Assembly (NCBI RefSeq): GCF_011492945.1
Contig: NZ_CP045119.1
Location: 1,860,001-1,924,000, forward strand
Length of the DNA stretch: 64,000 nucleotides
Origin: Rubrobacter tropicus
Lineage (GTDB): Bacteria > Actinomycetota > Rubrobacteria > Rubrobacterales > Rubrobacteraceae
Direction: 5' to 3'
Part shown: piece by piece, positions 49,435-57,428 of the stretch
How the letters are laid out: every line of letters begins with the position of its first letter
How positions within the stretch are numbered: the stretch's first letter is position 1
Made by a program: the position numbers and the translations under genes
The notes under the pieces: generated by a model
What the model was told of the DNA's origin: nothing
What the model saw: only the letters and a program-made list of their open reading frames with translations
The model's database searches: none

Positions 49435-50022
49435 TTACGGTCGGCGCAGTCCCGCGACGAGCAGCTCGACCATGCGGCGGGCGTCGTAGCGGGGGTCGTT
49501 GTCGGCGCCGACGCAGAGGTTGCCGACGCCGCGCATCAGCCCGTAGGCGTCCGTGTCGGGGCGGATCTCGCCGGCCTCGGCGGCGGCGTCGAGCAGCCGG
49601 GCGCAGACGGGCACGAGGCGGTCGAGGAAGTAGGCGTGCAGGGCGTCGAAGCCGGCGTTGTCGGGTTGCAGCGCGGCGGCCAGCCCATGCTTCGTGACCA
49701 GGAAATCGACGAAGAGGTCGACCCACCGACGGAGCGCGGCGTGCGGCGAGCCGCTAGTAGCCAGCAGCTCGGGACCGGCCTCGGCGCAGGCCTCGACCTG
49801 GTGGCGGTAGACGGCGACTATGAGGTCCGCCCGCGTCGGGAAGTGGCGGTAGATCGTCCCCACCCCGACGCCGGCCTCGGCCGCGATCTCACGCACCGGC
49901 GCCTCGACGCCGGACCTGACGAATACCTCGGCGGCGGCGTCGAGCAACGCCCGCTCGTTGCGCCGCGCGTCGGCCCGCTTGGGCCGGACCGCTTCCCCCG
50001 CTCGCCCGTCGATGTCCGTCAC
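49435..50022 (-). CDS. TetR-family transcriptional repressor
   Basis: GTG at 50022 with GGAGGGAA eight bases upstream; 195 residues. The longer open frame through the divergent gene is an artefact. 'RRNERALLDAAAEVFVRSGVEAPVREIAAEAGVGVGTIYRHFPTRADLIVAVYRHQ' is a classic TetR HTH; the rest is the ligand-binding helical domain. It is divergent from an SDR gene, and a palindrome between that gene's -35 and -10 boxes is the probable operator. Confidence 0.9.
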   Translation of the reverse strand: MTDIDGRAGEAVRPKRADARRNERALLDAAAEVFVRSGVEAPVREIAAEAGVGVGTIYRHFPTRADLIVAVYRHQVEACAEAGPELLATSGSPHAALRRWVDLFVDFLVTKHGLAAALQPDNAGFDALHAYFLDRLVPVCARLLDAAAEAGEIRPDTDAYGLMRGVGNLCVGADNDPRYDARRMVELLVAGLRRP

Positions 50023-50047
50023 CGCACCGTTCCCTCCACCGCCAAGC

Positions 50048-50076
50048 TTGACAAACGGAACGTGGTTCCGTATATT
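50048..50076 (+). promoter_or_regulatory. SDR promoter with embedded TetR operator
   Basis: TTGACA (50048-50053), 17 bases, TATATT (50071-50076): a near-consensus promoter for the SDR gene. The spacer contains the exact palindrome CGGAAC-GTG-GTTCCG (50056-50070). Repressor bound there would block RNA polymerase. It also lies just upstream of tetR, allowing autoregulation. Confidence 0.8.
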
Positions 50077-50170
50077 ACCGGAGCTGCGTTCCGCTTGCCC
50101 ACTGTACCAGAGAGGGGGTCCGGCGACCAGACGCTGCGGTCGGGCACCCATCTCACAACGGAGGATCACT

Positions 50171-50923
50171 ATGCAGGACAAACCCGTCGCCCTGGTCACC
50201 GGGGCCAACAAAGGGATCGGTCTTCGGATCGCGAAGGACCTCGCGGCGCACGGCCTCACCGTGCTCGTCGGGTCGCGCGAGCTCGAAAATGGTGAGGCGG
50301 CCGCGAAGAGCGTTGCGGAGGATGCCCGCGCCGTCCGGCTCGACGTAACGGATCGGGCCTCGATCGCCGCCGCGGCAGAGCGCATCCGGAGCGAGTTCGG
50401 CCGCCTCGACGTGCTCGTGAACAACGCGGGCATCTCGCATGCGGGAAAGCCGGGCAGGCCGCTCGAGGAGCTCGCGGCGTCGAACATCCCGAGTGTCGCG
50501 TCGCTCGACGAGGTCCGCGCGGTCTTCGAGACGAACGTGTTCGGCGTCATCGCCGTCACCCAAGCGATGCTGCCGCTCCTCCGCGAAGCGCCGGCGGGGC
50601 GCATCGTCAACCTGGGGAGTGATTCCGGCTCGCTGACGCTGAACTCGGACCCGAGCTTTCCGCATCGCGCGGTGTTCGGCGTCGCCTACAGCCCGTCGAA
50701 GACGGCCTTGCACGCGATCACGCTGGCCTTCGCCATCGAACTCGAGCCGACGGGCATCAAGGTGAACGCCGCGTCCCCGGGCTTCACCTCGACGGACCTC
50801 AACAACTTCGCGGGCACGCGCACGGTCGAACAGGGCGCGCGCGAAGCCGTCCGCCTCGCGCTCATCGGCGCGGAAGGACCAACCGGCACGTTATCGGACG
50901 AGGACGGCCCGCTCCCGTGGTGA
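50171..50923 (+). CDS. Short-chain dehydrogenase/reductase (SDR)
   Basis: ATG at 50171 with GGAGG upstream; 250 residues. 'KPVALVTGANKGIGLRIAKDLAAHG' (TGxxxGxG cofactor loop), 'DVLVNNAGISHAG', 'GRIVNLGSDSGSL' (Ser) and the 'YSPSK' catalytic Tyr/Lys complete a classical SDR. It resembles carbonyl reductase or quinone reductase-type SDRs regulated by TetR. Substrate unknown. The alpha/beta hydrolase follows 176 bases later. Confidence 0.92.
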   Translation: MQDKPVALVTGANKGIGLRIAKDLAAHGLTVLVGSRELENGEAAAKSVAEDARAVRLDVTDRASIAAAAERIRSEFGRLDVLVNNAGISHAGKPGRPLEELAASNIPSVASLDEVRAVFETNVFGVIAVTQAMLPLLREAPAGRIVNLGSDSGSLTLNSDPSFPHRAVFGVAYSPSKTALHAITLAFAIELEPTGIKVNAASPGFTSTDLNNFAGTRTVEQGAREAVRLALIGAEGPTGTLSDEDGPLPW

Positions 50924-51099
50924 TGTAGTCTCGAGCGAGTCAACGAAGGATCCGTGCCGCGACCCTCCAAGCCGAAGGTGGCGTCCGGAAGTTCTGCGAG
51001 CCCGTAGCGACGTCGATAAGCGCACGCCGCGTGCGCCCGCGTCGATCGCCGATGGTCGGCCAAGACCGGAGGCGGACCTCAAGAAAGGGAGATCGTTCC

Positions 51100-52083
51100 A
51101 TGAGCGACACAACCGTATCGGCTATAGATATACCCGTCAGCGCGCCCACCCCCGTCGTCTCCGTCAGCCCGGTGGTGCTGCCGGCTCCGGGTCGGCCCGT
51201 GGACCTGCAGGTGCGGGTTTCCGCGCCCGCGACCGGGAGCGGGCTGCCGATCATCCTCCTCTCGCACGGCCACGGGTTCTCGAACCACCTTTCCTCGTTG
51301 AACGGCTACGGCCCGCTCGCTAACTTCTGGGCCGCTCACGGCTTCGTCGTGATCCAGCCCACCCACCTGGACTCGAAGACGCTCGGCGACGATCCGAGCC
51401 TCGATCCGAACGGCCCCGAGGGGCCCCTGTTCTGGAGGTCGCGGGCCGAGGACATGAAGCGCGTCCTCGACCGGCTCGACGCCATCGAGGCCGCCGTTCC
51501 TGAGCTCGGCGGGCGCCTCGACCGGGCCCGGGTCGCCGTGGCCGGGCATTCGATGGGCGGGCACACGGCGAGCATGCTCTTGGGCATGCGGGTCACCGAT
51601 CCCAACGACGGAACGGAAGTGGATATGGCCGAGCCCCGGATCAAGGCGGGCGTGCTGCTCGCGGCGGTCGGCAACGGCAACGGCGGTGCCGACCTCAGCG
51701 CGTTCGCCGCCGAGCATTACCCGTTCCTGGCGAACAACAGCTTCGCCGAGATGACGACGCCGGCCCTCGTGGTCGCGGGCGACAAGGACGCCTCCGCCCA
51801 CCTGACGGTTCGGGGCGCGGAGTGGCACGCCGACCCGTACTCCCTGAGTCCGGGCCCCAAGTGCCTGCTTACTTTGTATGGGGCAGAGCACGGGCTCGGC
51901 GGGGTTTCCGGGTACGACGCGGCCGAGACGACGGACGAGAACCCCGGGCGGGTCGCCGCGGTCCAACGGCTCACCTGGGCCTACCTTCGCACCGAGCTCT
52001 ACCCCGAAGACCGCGCCTGGGACGCGGCGCGCGCCGCGTTGACGGACGCGCCCAAGCCGCTGGGTCGGGTCAAATGCAAATGA
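51100..52083 (+). CDS. Alpha/beta hydrolase (chlorophyllase / dienelactone hydrolase-like)
   Basis: ATG at 51100 with AAGGGAG upstream; 327 residues. 'PIILLSHGHGFSNHLSSLNG' (oxyanion-hole region), 'FVVIQPTHLDS', nucleophile elbow 'VAVAGHSMGGHTASML' (GHSMG), 'TPALVVAGDKDASAHL' (acid) and 'LYGAEHGLGG' (His) form a complete triad. The layout matches the chlorophyllase-like/PET-hydrolase-like branch. Probably an esterase; it may belong to the TetR/SDR response. Confidence 0.85.
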   Translation: MSDTTVSAIDIPVSAPTPVVSVSPVVLPAPGRPVDLQVRVSAPATGSGLPIILLSHGHGFSNHLSSLNGYGPLANFWAAHGFVVIQPTHLDSKTLGDDPSLDPNGPEGPLFWRSRAEDMKRVLDRLDAIEAAVPELGGRLDRARVAVAGHSMGGHTASMLLGMRVTDPNDGTEVDMAEPRIKAGVLLAAVGNGNGGADLSAFAAEHYPFLANNSFAEMTTPALVVAGDKDASAHLTVRGAEWHADPYSLSPGPKCLLTLYGAEHGLGGVSGYDAAETTDENPGRVAAVQRLTWAYLRTELYPEDRAWDAARAALTDAPKPLGRVKCK

Positions 52084-53011
52084 AGCCCTGAGGGACGCAG
52101 GGTCGGGGGGCTCCGTCAATTTGGGCCCCCGTGCGGCTTCGGCCGTTTCGCCCATCTCCGCCACCCTCGCGGCACGCGGGTGCAACGGGGTTTGGCTCGT
52201 TGCTCACTTGTACTATGTCCCCGGTCTTGTTGTTCCTGACCACGTAGCTGCCGTCGGAGCGGTAATAAGCCGTTGCAGGATCGTCCATACGACCGCCCCC
52301 AGGGAGATGCCTGGTGTCCCTCGTAGAGATTGTACGAGCGGGGTTAGTGATAGTGTCCTCGACCTCCGTATCGGTCCACCCTCGTTTGCCCATTTGTCGC
52401 TGGATCTTGGACCCTATCCATATGTCGTCCGCGACGCGTCCCGCGTCCCTGGCTTCGTCGGCGAACTTCATAATCCTGCCGGCCTTGCCGGCGCCGCCGA
52501 GGGGGTTGATCGAGCCGGTGACGGCGTCGTAGCCCACGGTCCTGGTAAAGTCGACCCAGTCTATGCCGCCCTTGTCGGCGCGGTGGGTGAGGTAGTACTC
52601 GCCAGCCGAGAACGTCGCGCTCTGGGCCGCGTTCTTGAGCAGGTAGACGGCTCCGGCCAGGCAGATCGGGCAGTCGCCGTTGGGGTCGGGGTATGCGAGA
52701 GGGTTGTCGTAGCCGTAGACGTAGGGGTTGAGGGTCTCGGGCATGGTGGCGAAGCCCTTCACCGGATCCTCGCTCGCGAAGCGGCCGGTGCCCGCATCGT
52801 ACATCCTGGCTTTCAGGTCGTAGAGTCCGCTCGTCGAGTCCAGCGGGGTGCCGCTGGGGTAGGCGACCTTGGTCGGCTTCCCGAGGGCATCGTAGGTGTA
52901 GTCGGTCTGCGCGCCGGCCCGGTCGGTCACCGAGACGAGGCGGTTCGCCGCGTCGTAGCCGTAGAGAACCTTGGTGCCGTCGGGGTAGGGGAAAGACGTG
53001 CGGTTGGAAGA
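52070..53011 (-). pseudogene. Orphan RHS C-terminal tip with colicin-E5-like RNase domain
   Basis: Without a start, the frame from about 53011 reads RHS repeat 'YPDGTKVLYGYDAANRLVSV', 'TDRAGAQTDYTYDALG', then jumps to the RHS core end 'SGLYDLKARMYDAGTGRFASEDPVKG...NPYVYGYDNPLAYPDPNGD'. The jump shows that an internal piece is missing. The variable tip 'SKIQRQMGKRGWTDTEVEDTITNPART' ... 'DPATAYYRSDGSYVVRNNKTGDIVQVSNE' looks like a colicin-E5-type tRNA-cleaving domain. The last ~30 residues look scrambled. No immunity gene follows before the hydrolase. Overlap with the hydrolase end is 14 bases. GTG 52930 is the first possible start. Confidence 0.75.
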
Positions 53012-53308
53012 CTACGCCCCGAGGAGACTCCGGCCCGAATCGTCGCAGCAGGCACTTTTTCCCTATCACGAGGCTTGGGGATGAACTTCTCGTAGAGACC
53101 ATTGCGAATTTCGCCTTGTAGCCCTTCTCGGCAAGTGGCGGCGGGGAACATGGCGGCCGACCGTCCAGACTAGCCTCAACTCAACATACGGAAGAACGAA
53201 CTTGACCGGCGTTTTGTAATCTGCCTAACATGCCCCCCGCGCCTAACCTAGCCCATTTGGGCTAGAGCTCAGAAGTCACAGCCGAGGGACGAAGCTGGAG
53301 GAGGGAAC

Positions 53309-53893
53309 GTGGTGATGGAGCGAACAAGTGTAAGTTGGGCCCCCAAGAGTCCGCTGCGGGCCGGACTCTTCCTCCTACTGGGATTAGGGCTGAGCGTGCT
53401 GGCGCTGTATGTGGGGCATGCGGCGGCCCTGACCTCTGGTCCGGCCTCGTTTCTGGGTCCATCAGAGGCGCAAGCCTCTCCTTCACGCTACGACATCAAG
53501 TACCGGCACTACACCACCAGGGGCACGGTCTATACCCGCTGGGGTTACCACAGGGCGAGTTCGGGCAAAGGTTTCGGTTACAGGCACATCGTGGGAGGCA
53601 ACCACGGTTGGTACCCCGGTCTCATAACCACGACCATAAACCGGGGTAAAAGGGCCCCGGAGTACGAGTACTTCTCGTCCCACAGAGCGCGCGTTTACTG
53701 GTACAGGTCCGGCAATGTTAGGTACCGCTTCAGGGTCATCTATAGTCTCTCGCGCGAGGACACACCGAGCGGCGGACGCAAGGGCGTGATCACCGCTTTC
53801 CATGACAGGGCGGTTCAAGACCCGCTCCCGTGTTCGGCGCCCTCAGGGCGGCCGACGGGGGAATCGGGAAAGACCGTCGAAGCCCGCTGTTGA
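53309..53893 (+). CDS. Secreted protein, unknown
   Basis: GTG at 53309 with GGAGGAGGGA upstream; 194 residues. Signal peptide: 'LRAGLFLLLGLGLSVLALYVGHAAA'. The mature part is Tyr/Arg/His/Gly-rich and basic ('SRYDIKYRHYTTRGTVYTRWGYHRASSGKGFGYRHIVG'), beta-rich, with two Cys near the C-terminus. No family recognised. A hairpin follows the stop. Confidence 0.65.
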   Translation: MVMERTSVSWAPKSPLRAGLFLLLGLGLSVLALYVGHAAALTSGPASFLGPSEAQASPSRYDIKYRHYTTRGTVYTRWGYHRASSGKGFGYRHIVGGNHGWYPGLITTTINRGKRAPEYEYFSSHRARVYWYRSGNVRYRFRVIYSLSREDTPSGGRKGVITAFHDRAVQDPLPCSAPSGRPTGESGKTVEARC

Positions 53894-53918
53894 TCTCGGA
53901 AACACTCTGGCGGCGTAA

Positions 53919-53952
53919 GGGCTTGGGCGCCGGACCTCCGGCACCCAAGCCC
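53919..53952 (+). terminator. Hairpin after secreted-protein gene
   Basis: GGGCTTGGGCGCCGG pairs with CCGGCACCCAAGCCC (one mismatch) around ACCT. Probable terminator. Confidence 0.65.
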
Positions 53953-53981
53953 TACCCGTGGCATGATAGGCTATCAGTCTT

Positions 53982-54371
53982 ATGGTGACGCGCGAGGACG
54001 AGCATTACTTGGAGAGTGCGCGAGAGACGTTGGACTTCTTGCGCCATCGGCTCTCTGACAAGGAACGTCAGCGGGGGCTCTCGGACGGTCGGTACCGCAT
54101 AGAAGTAGACAGCGTAAAACTCGAGGATCGCGACGACGGGAAAGCCATCGTCGTCATGTTCAGAGCCGAAGAACGCCCCGGTTGCCTGTTCGGTTTCGAG
54201 ATGGACGCCGTCGAGCCGCTGGAAGAGGACAACCCCGACGATGACCGCCGCGTGTTCTCGGACCCTCGAGAGTGGGGTGCCGTGGTGCTGACCAACTTGG
54301 ACGAGACGCTCTCCGCTATCAACCTCGGGCTACCCGAGGACTGTGCCCGGCAAGCCGTAAACTGGGTCTAA
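53982..54371 (+). CDS. Small acidic unknown protein
   Basis: 129 residues, ATG at 53982. Charged helix at the start ('EDEHYLESARETLDFLRHRLSDKERQRG'), then beta-rich ('YRIEVDSVKLEDRDDGKAIVVMFRAEERPGCLFGFEMDAVE') and an acidic loop ('EDNPDDDRRVFSDP'). No family recognised. Confidence 0.6.
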   Translation: MVTREDEHYLESARETLDFLRHRLSDKERQRGLSDGRYRIEVDSVKLEDRDDGKAIVVMFRAEERPGCLFGFEMDAVEPLEEDNPDDDRRVFSDPREWGAVVLTNLDETLSAINLGLPEDCARQAVNWV

Positions 54372-54754
54372 CGTAGCAGCGTCGACTTCACGGGACCGCA
54401 AGAGTCCAGGCTCGGCTTGAACTACGGCTAAGGCTCGTCCTCGGAAGTTCCGCTAATAAAGATGCGCGGCATTGAATAGGTATGCGCATTTTGGGGCCTC
54501 CAAAGATGCTGGCAGGCTAGGTTCAGGGCCTGAGATCGGGACAGTGTTACGAGATCGCATAAAGATTCAGAGGCGCCGTGGACCCGGCCAGCGCTTTCAC
54601 CCGACCGGTCATCGATGCTTGTAGGGCTCGTGAGCCTCTGAAGCACAGCATATTTCTGCCAGGCTAGCGGCACGCATACGCCGGGGAAATAATGGCGAGG
54701 TCTGCACCCTGAAGCCTAGAACCTGAAGCCTGAAGCCTGTAACCTGATGCCTTC
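54372..54754. other. Non-coding stretch with CCTGAAGCC repeats
   Basis: 383 bases. The last ~40 (54710-54752) repeat CCTGAAGCC / CCTGTAACC units, of the same CTGAA type as the other intergenic repeats. The rest shows no supported gene. Confidence 0.45.
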
Positions 54755-56563
54755 ATGGGCTATCTTCCTATAGGCGACCACGGCATCATCGGCAACCTGC
54801 ACACGGCGGCGCTCGTCGGGACGGACGGGACCATCGACTGGTTGTGCCTGCCTGCCTTCGACTCGCCCAGCGTGTTCTGCTCCATCCTCGACGACGAGAA
54901 GGGCGGGCATTTCAGGCTGCGGCCCGTCGAGCACGAGAAGAGCCAGCAACTGTATCTGCCCGACTCCAACGTGCTGCTCACCCGGTTCCTCTCGCGGGAG
55001 GGGATGGCCGAGGTGATCGACTTCATGCCCATCATCTCCAAACCGGGGGACCGCTCGCGGCTGGTGCGCCACGTAAGGGCCGTGCGCGGCTCGGCGACTT
55101 TCGAGGTGGAGTGCCGCCCGGCCTTCGACTACGCCCGCGGCGGGCACCACCTCTCGACGGGCAAGACGGGGGCCGTCTTCGCCTCTGCCAGCGCGGCGCA
55201 CACCTCCCTCGGCCTCTCGACCGAGGTGCCGCTTGAAAAGGGGCCGAAGGGTGCGGCGGGGGCCACGTTCAAGCTGGGCGAGGGGGAGCGGGCGACGTTC
55301 GTGCTCTCCGAGGTAGAGGAGGGGGAGGGGCCGGGGTACGTGTTCCGGCGGGACGATTTCGAGGAGAGCTTGCACGACACGCTCGCGTACTGGCGGCGTT
55401 GGATCTCCGGTAGCACCTACTCGGGCCGCTGGCGGGAGTTCGTCAACCGCTCCGCCCTCGTCCTGAAGCTGATGGTCTACGACCCGACCGGGGCCCTGGT
55501 GGCGGCCCCGACGATGGGACTGCCCGAGAGGATCGGCGGCGAGCGCAACTGGGATTACCGGTACGCGTGGCTCAGGGACGCGGCTTTCACGCTCTACGCC
55601 CTGATCTCCATAGGCTTCGAGGACGAGGCGAACCGCTTCATGGGCTGGCTCCGCGACCGCTGCTCCGCGGACGAGGACGGGCTCCTCCAGCCCCTCTACG
55701 GCATCGACGGCCGCGCGAAGATACAGGAAGAGGAGCTTAACCACCTCTCCGGCTACATGGGCTCGGGACCGGTGCGCCTCGGAAACGCGGCCTACGGCCA
55801 GATCCAGCTCGACTTGTACGGGGCGATCCTGGACGCCGCCTACCTCTACAACAAGCACGGCGCCCCGCTCGACTACGACCTCTGGCAGAATCTCCGCCGC
55901 ATCCTCGACTGGCTCGCCGACAACTGGCGCCTCGAAGACGAGGGCATCTGGGAGGTCCGCGGCGGCCGGCGGCACTTCGTCTCCTCCAAGGTGATGAGCT
56001 GGGTCGCCCTGGAGCGGGCCGTCAGGATCTCGCGCCAGCGCGGCCTCCCTGCGGGGAACGGGGGAGAGGGGCGCTGGATCTCCGAGCGCGACAAGATCTA
56101 CGAGGAAGTCATGGAGAGAGGCTGGAACCCCGATAAGGGCAGCTTCGTCCAGCACTACGGGAGCGACGCCCTGGACGCCTCGCTCCTCCTCATGCCGCTC
56201 GTAAAGTTCGTGGGACCCACGGACCCGCGCTGGCTCGCCACCCTCGACCACATCCAGAACGAGCTCACCTACGACACCCTCGTCGACCGCTACCGGACCG
56301 ACGAGGCGGCGCCCGACGGCCTCGTCGGCGACGAGGGCAGCTTCAGCCTCTGCTCCTTCTGGTTCGTCGAATGCCTGACCCAGGCAGGACGCCTCGACGA
56401 GGCCCGCCTCGCCCTGGAGAAGATGTTCTCCTACGCAAACCACCTCGGCCTCTACGCCGAGGAGGTCGGCTCCTCGGGCGAGGCCCTCGGCAACTTCCCC
56501 CAGGCCCTGACCCACCTCTCCCTCATAAGCGCGGCCGTCCACCTCGACCGCGCCCTCGGCTAG
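54755..56563 (+). CDS. Glycoside hydrolase family 15 protein
   Basis: 602 residues, ATG at 54755. 'YLPIGDHGIIGNLHTAALVGTDGTIDWLCLPAFDSPSVFCSILD' is the N-terminal beta-sandwich signature. 'ERIGGERNWDYRYAWLRDAAFTLYALISIGFEDEANRFMGWL' and 'DEGSFSLCSFWFVECLTQAGRLDEARLALEKMF' belong to the (alpha/alpha)6 catalytic barrel, the latter with a catalytic Glu region. In actinobacteria these proteins include trehalases and glucoamylase-like enzymes; no signal peptide suggests a cytosolic trehalase-type role. The deoxyribosyltransferase gene starts four bases after its stop. Confidence 0.92.
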   Translation: MGYLPIGDHGIIGNLHTAALVGTDGTIDWLCLPAFDSPSVFCSILDDEKGGHFRLRPVEHEKSQQLYLPDSNVLLTRFLSREGMAEVIDFMPIISKPGDRSRLVRHVRAVRGSATFEVECRPAFDYARGGHHLSTGKTGAVFASASAAHTSLGLSTEVPLEKGPKGAAGATFKLGEGERATFVLSEVEEGEGPGYVFRRDDFEESLHDTLAYWRRWISGSTYSGRWREFVNRSALVLKLMVYDPTGALVAAPTMGLPERIGGERNWDYRYAWLRDAAFTLYALISIGFEDEANRFMGWLRDRCSADEDGLLQPLYGIDGRAKIQEEELNHLSGYMGSGPVRLGNAAYGQIQLDLYGAILDAAYLYNKHGAPLDYDLWQNLRRILDWLADNWRLEDEGIWEVRGGRRHFVSSKVMSWVALERAVRISRQRGLPAGNGGEGRWISERDKIYEEVMERGWNPDKGSFVQHYGSDALDASLLLMPLVKFVGPTDPRWLATLDHIQNELTYDTLVDRYRTDEAAPDGLVGDEGSFSLCSFWFVECLTQAGRLDEARLALEKMFSYANHLGLYAEEVGSSGEALGNFPQALTHLSLISAAVHLDRALG

Positions 56564-56567
56564 CACC

Positions 56568-57029
56568 GTGCTGGTCTACCTGGCCGGCCCGCTCTTCTCC
56601 GAAGCCGAGAGGTCTTTCAATGAAGCGCTGGCCGGTAAACTGGAAGACCGGGGTTTCCGTGTCTTCCTCCCCCAACGCGACGGCGTCGAACGGGACAAGG
56701 CGCCGTACGACGCGATGCGCCCCGAGGAGCGTCGCCTGGCCATGTTCGAACTAGACGAAACCAAAATAATGGAATCCGACATCTTTCTTTTCGTGCTCGA
56801 AGGCCGGGTCCCGGACGAAGGGGCCTGCGTAGAGCTCGGCATCGCCCACGCCCACCGCCGTCTCGAAGGCGCCAGGCGGCTGATCGCCGGTCTCCACACC
56901 GACACCCGCGCGACGTTCCTCGGCTCGAAACTAAACCCCATGGTCCGCGTTCCGCTGGACCGGATAGCCGAAGACGAGGCTACTTTGCTGAGGATTCTTG
57001 AGGGGCGCCTGGCCGGGCGGGAACCGTAG
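56568..57029 (+). CDS. Nucleoside 2-deoxyribosyltransferase-like protein
   Basis: GTG at 56568; 153 residues. 'LVYLAGPLFSEAERSFNEALAGKLEDRGFRVFLPQRDG', 'MFELDETKIMESDIFLFVLEGRVPDEGACVELGIAHA' (nucleophile Glu in DEGACVELG) and 'FLGSKLNPMVRVPLD' match the NDT family, which moves deoxyribose between bases for nucleotide salvage. Co-transcribed with the GH15 gene. Confidence 0.9.
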   Translation: MLVYLAGPLFSEAERSFNEALAGKLEDRGFRVFLPQRDGVERDKAPYDAMRPEERRLAMFELDETKIMESDIFLFVLEGRVPDEGACVELGIAHAHRRLEGARRLIAGLHTDTRATFLGSKLNPMVRVPLDRIAEDEATLLRILEGRLAGREP

Positions 57030-57428
57030 CCTTGAACGCGAAAAGCTGCCAGGCTTCCGGGTAGAGACCCCGGGCCGTCTGGGTTCTGCCTTCTACGATC
57101 CTGGTGCCGAAGGTTTCCGGGGCGCCGCCCGTTACGTCAGGGATCTTCCCTACGGTAGAGACTCCGAAAGGTCCGACTGGAGCCCGGTGCTCTCGGAGGG
57201 GCGCGGGACCTGCAGCACGAAACACGCCCCCGCTGGCCGCCCGCGGGCACGACGCCGAGGCAGAACTGCGGATCGGCGTCTACCTCGTGGATGGGACCAA
57301 CATGCCGGCCGTGGCCGGGATCATCGTGGCATCGTGCAGCAGGGTGAAGACCCGCGGCGGGCATCTACCAGGCCGCCAACGGCGTCTGGCCGTCCACGCG
57401 CCGCCCGGCTACCTGCCGGGCTGTCCCG
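57030..57428. other. Gap with a short degraded coding trace
   Basis: 399 bases. About 57240-57420 shows strong G/C third positions in one plus-strand frame ('AELRIGVYLVDGTNMPAVAG' then 'IIVASCSRVKTRG'), but it has no start and runs into the 3' end of rph antisense. Probably a gene remnant; no family recognised. Confidence 0.35.

Noticed and set aside
49093-50295. 400-codon plus-strand frame across tetR and the divergent promoter
   Set aside because: It runs through the operator region and antisense of tetR; no coding signature of its own.
54716-56566. 616-codon minus-strand frame opposite GH15
   Set aside because: Antisense shadow; GH15 on the plus strand is unambiguous.
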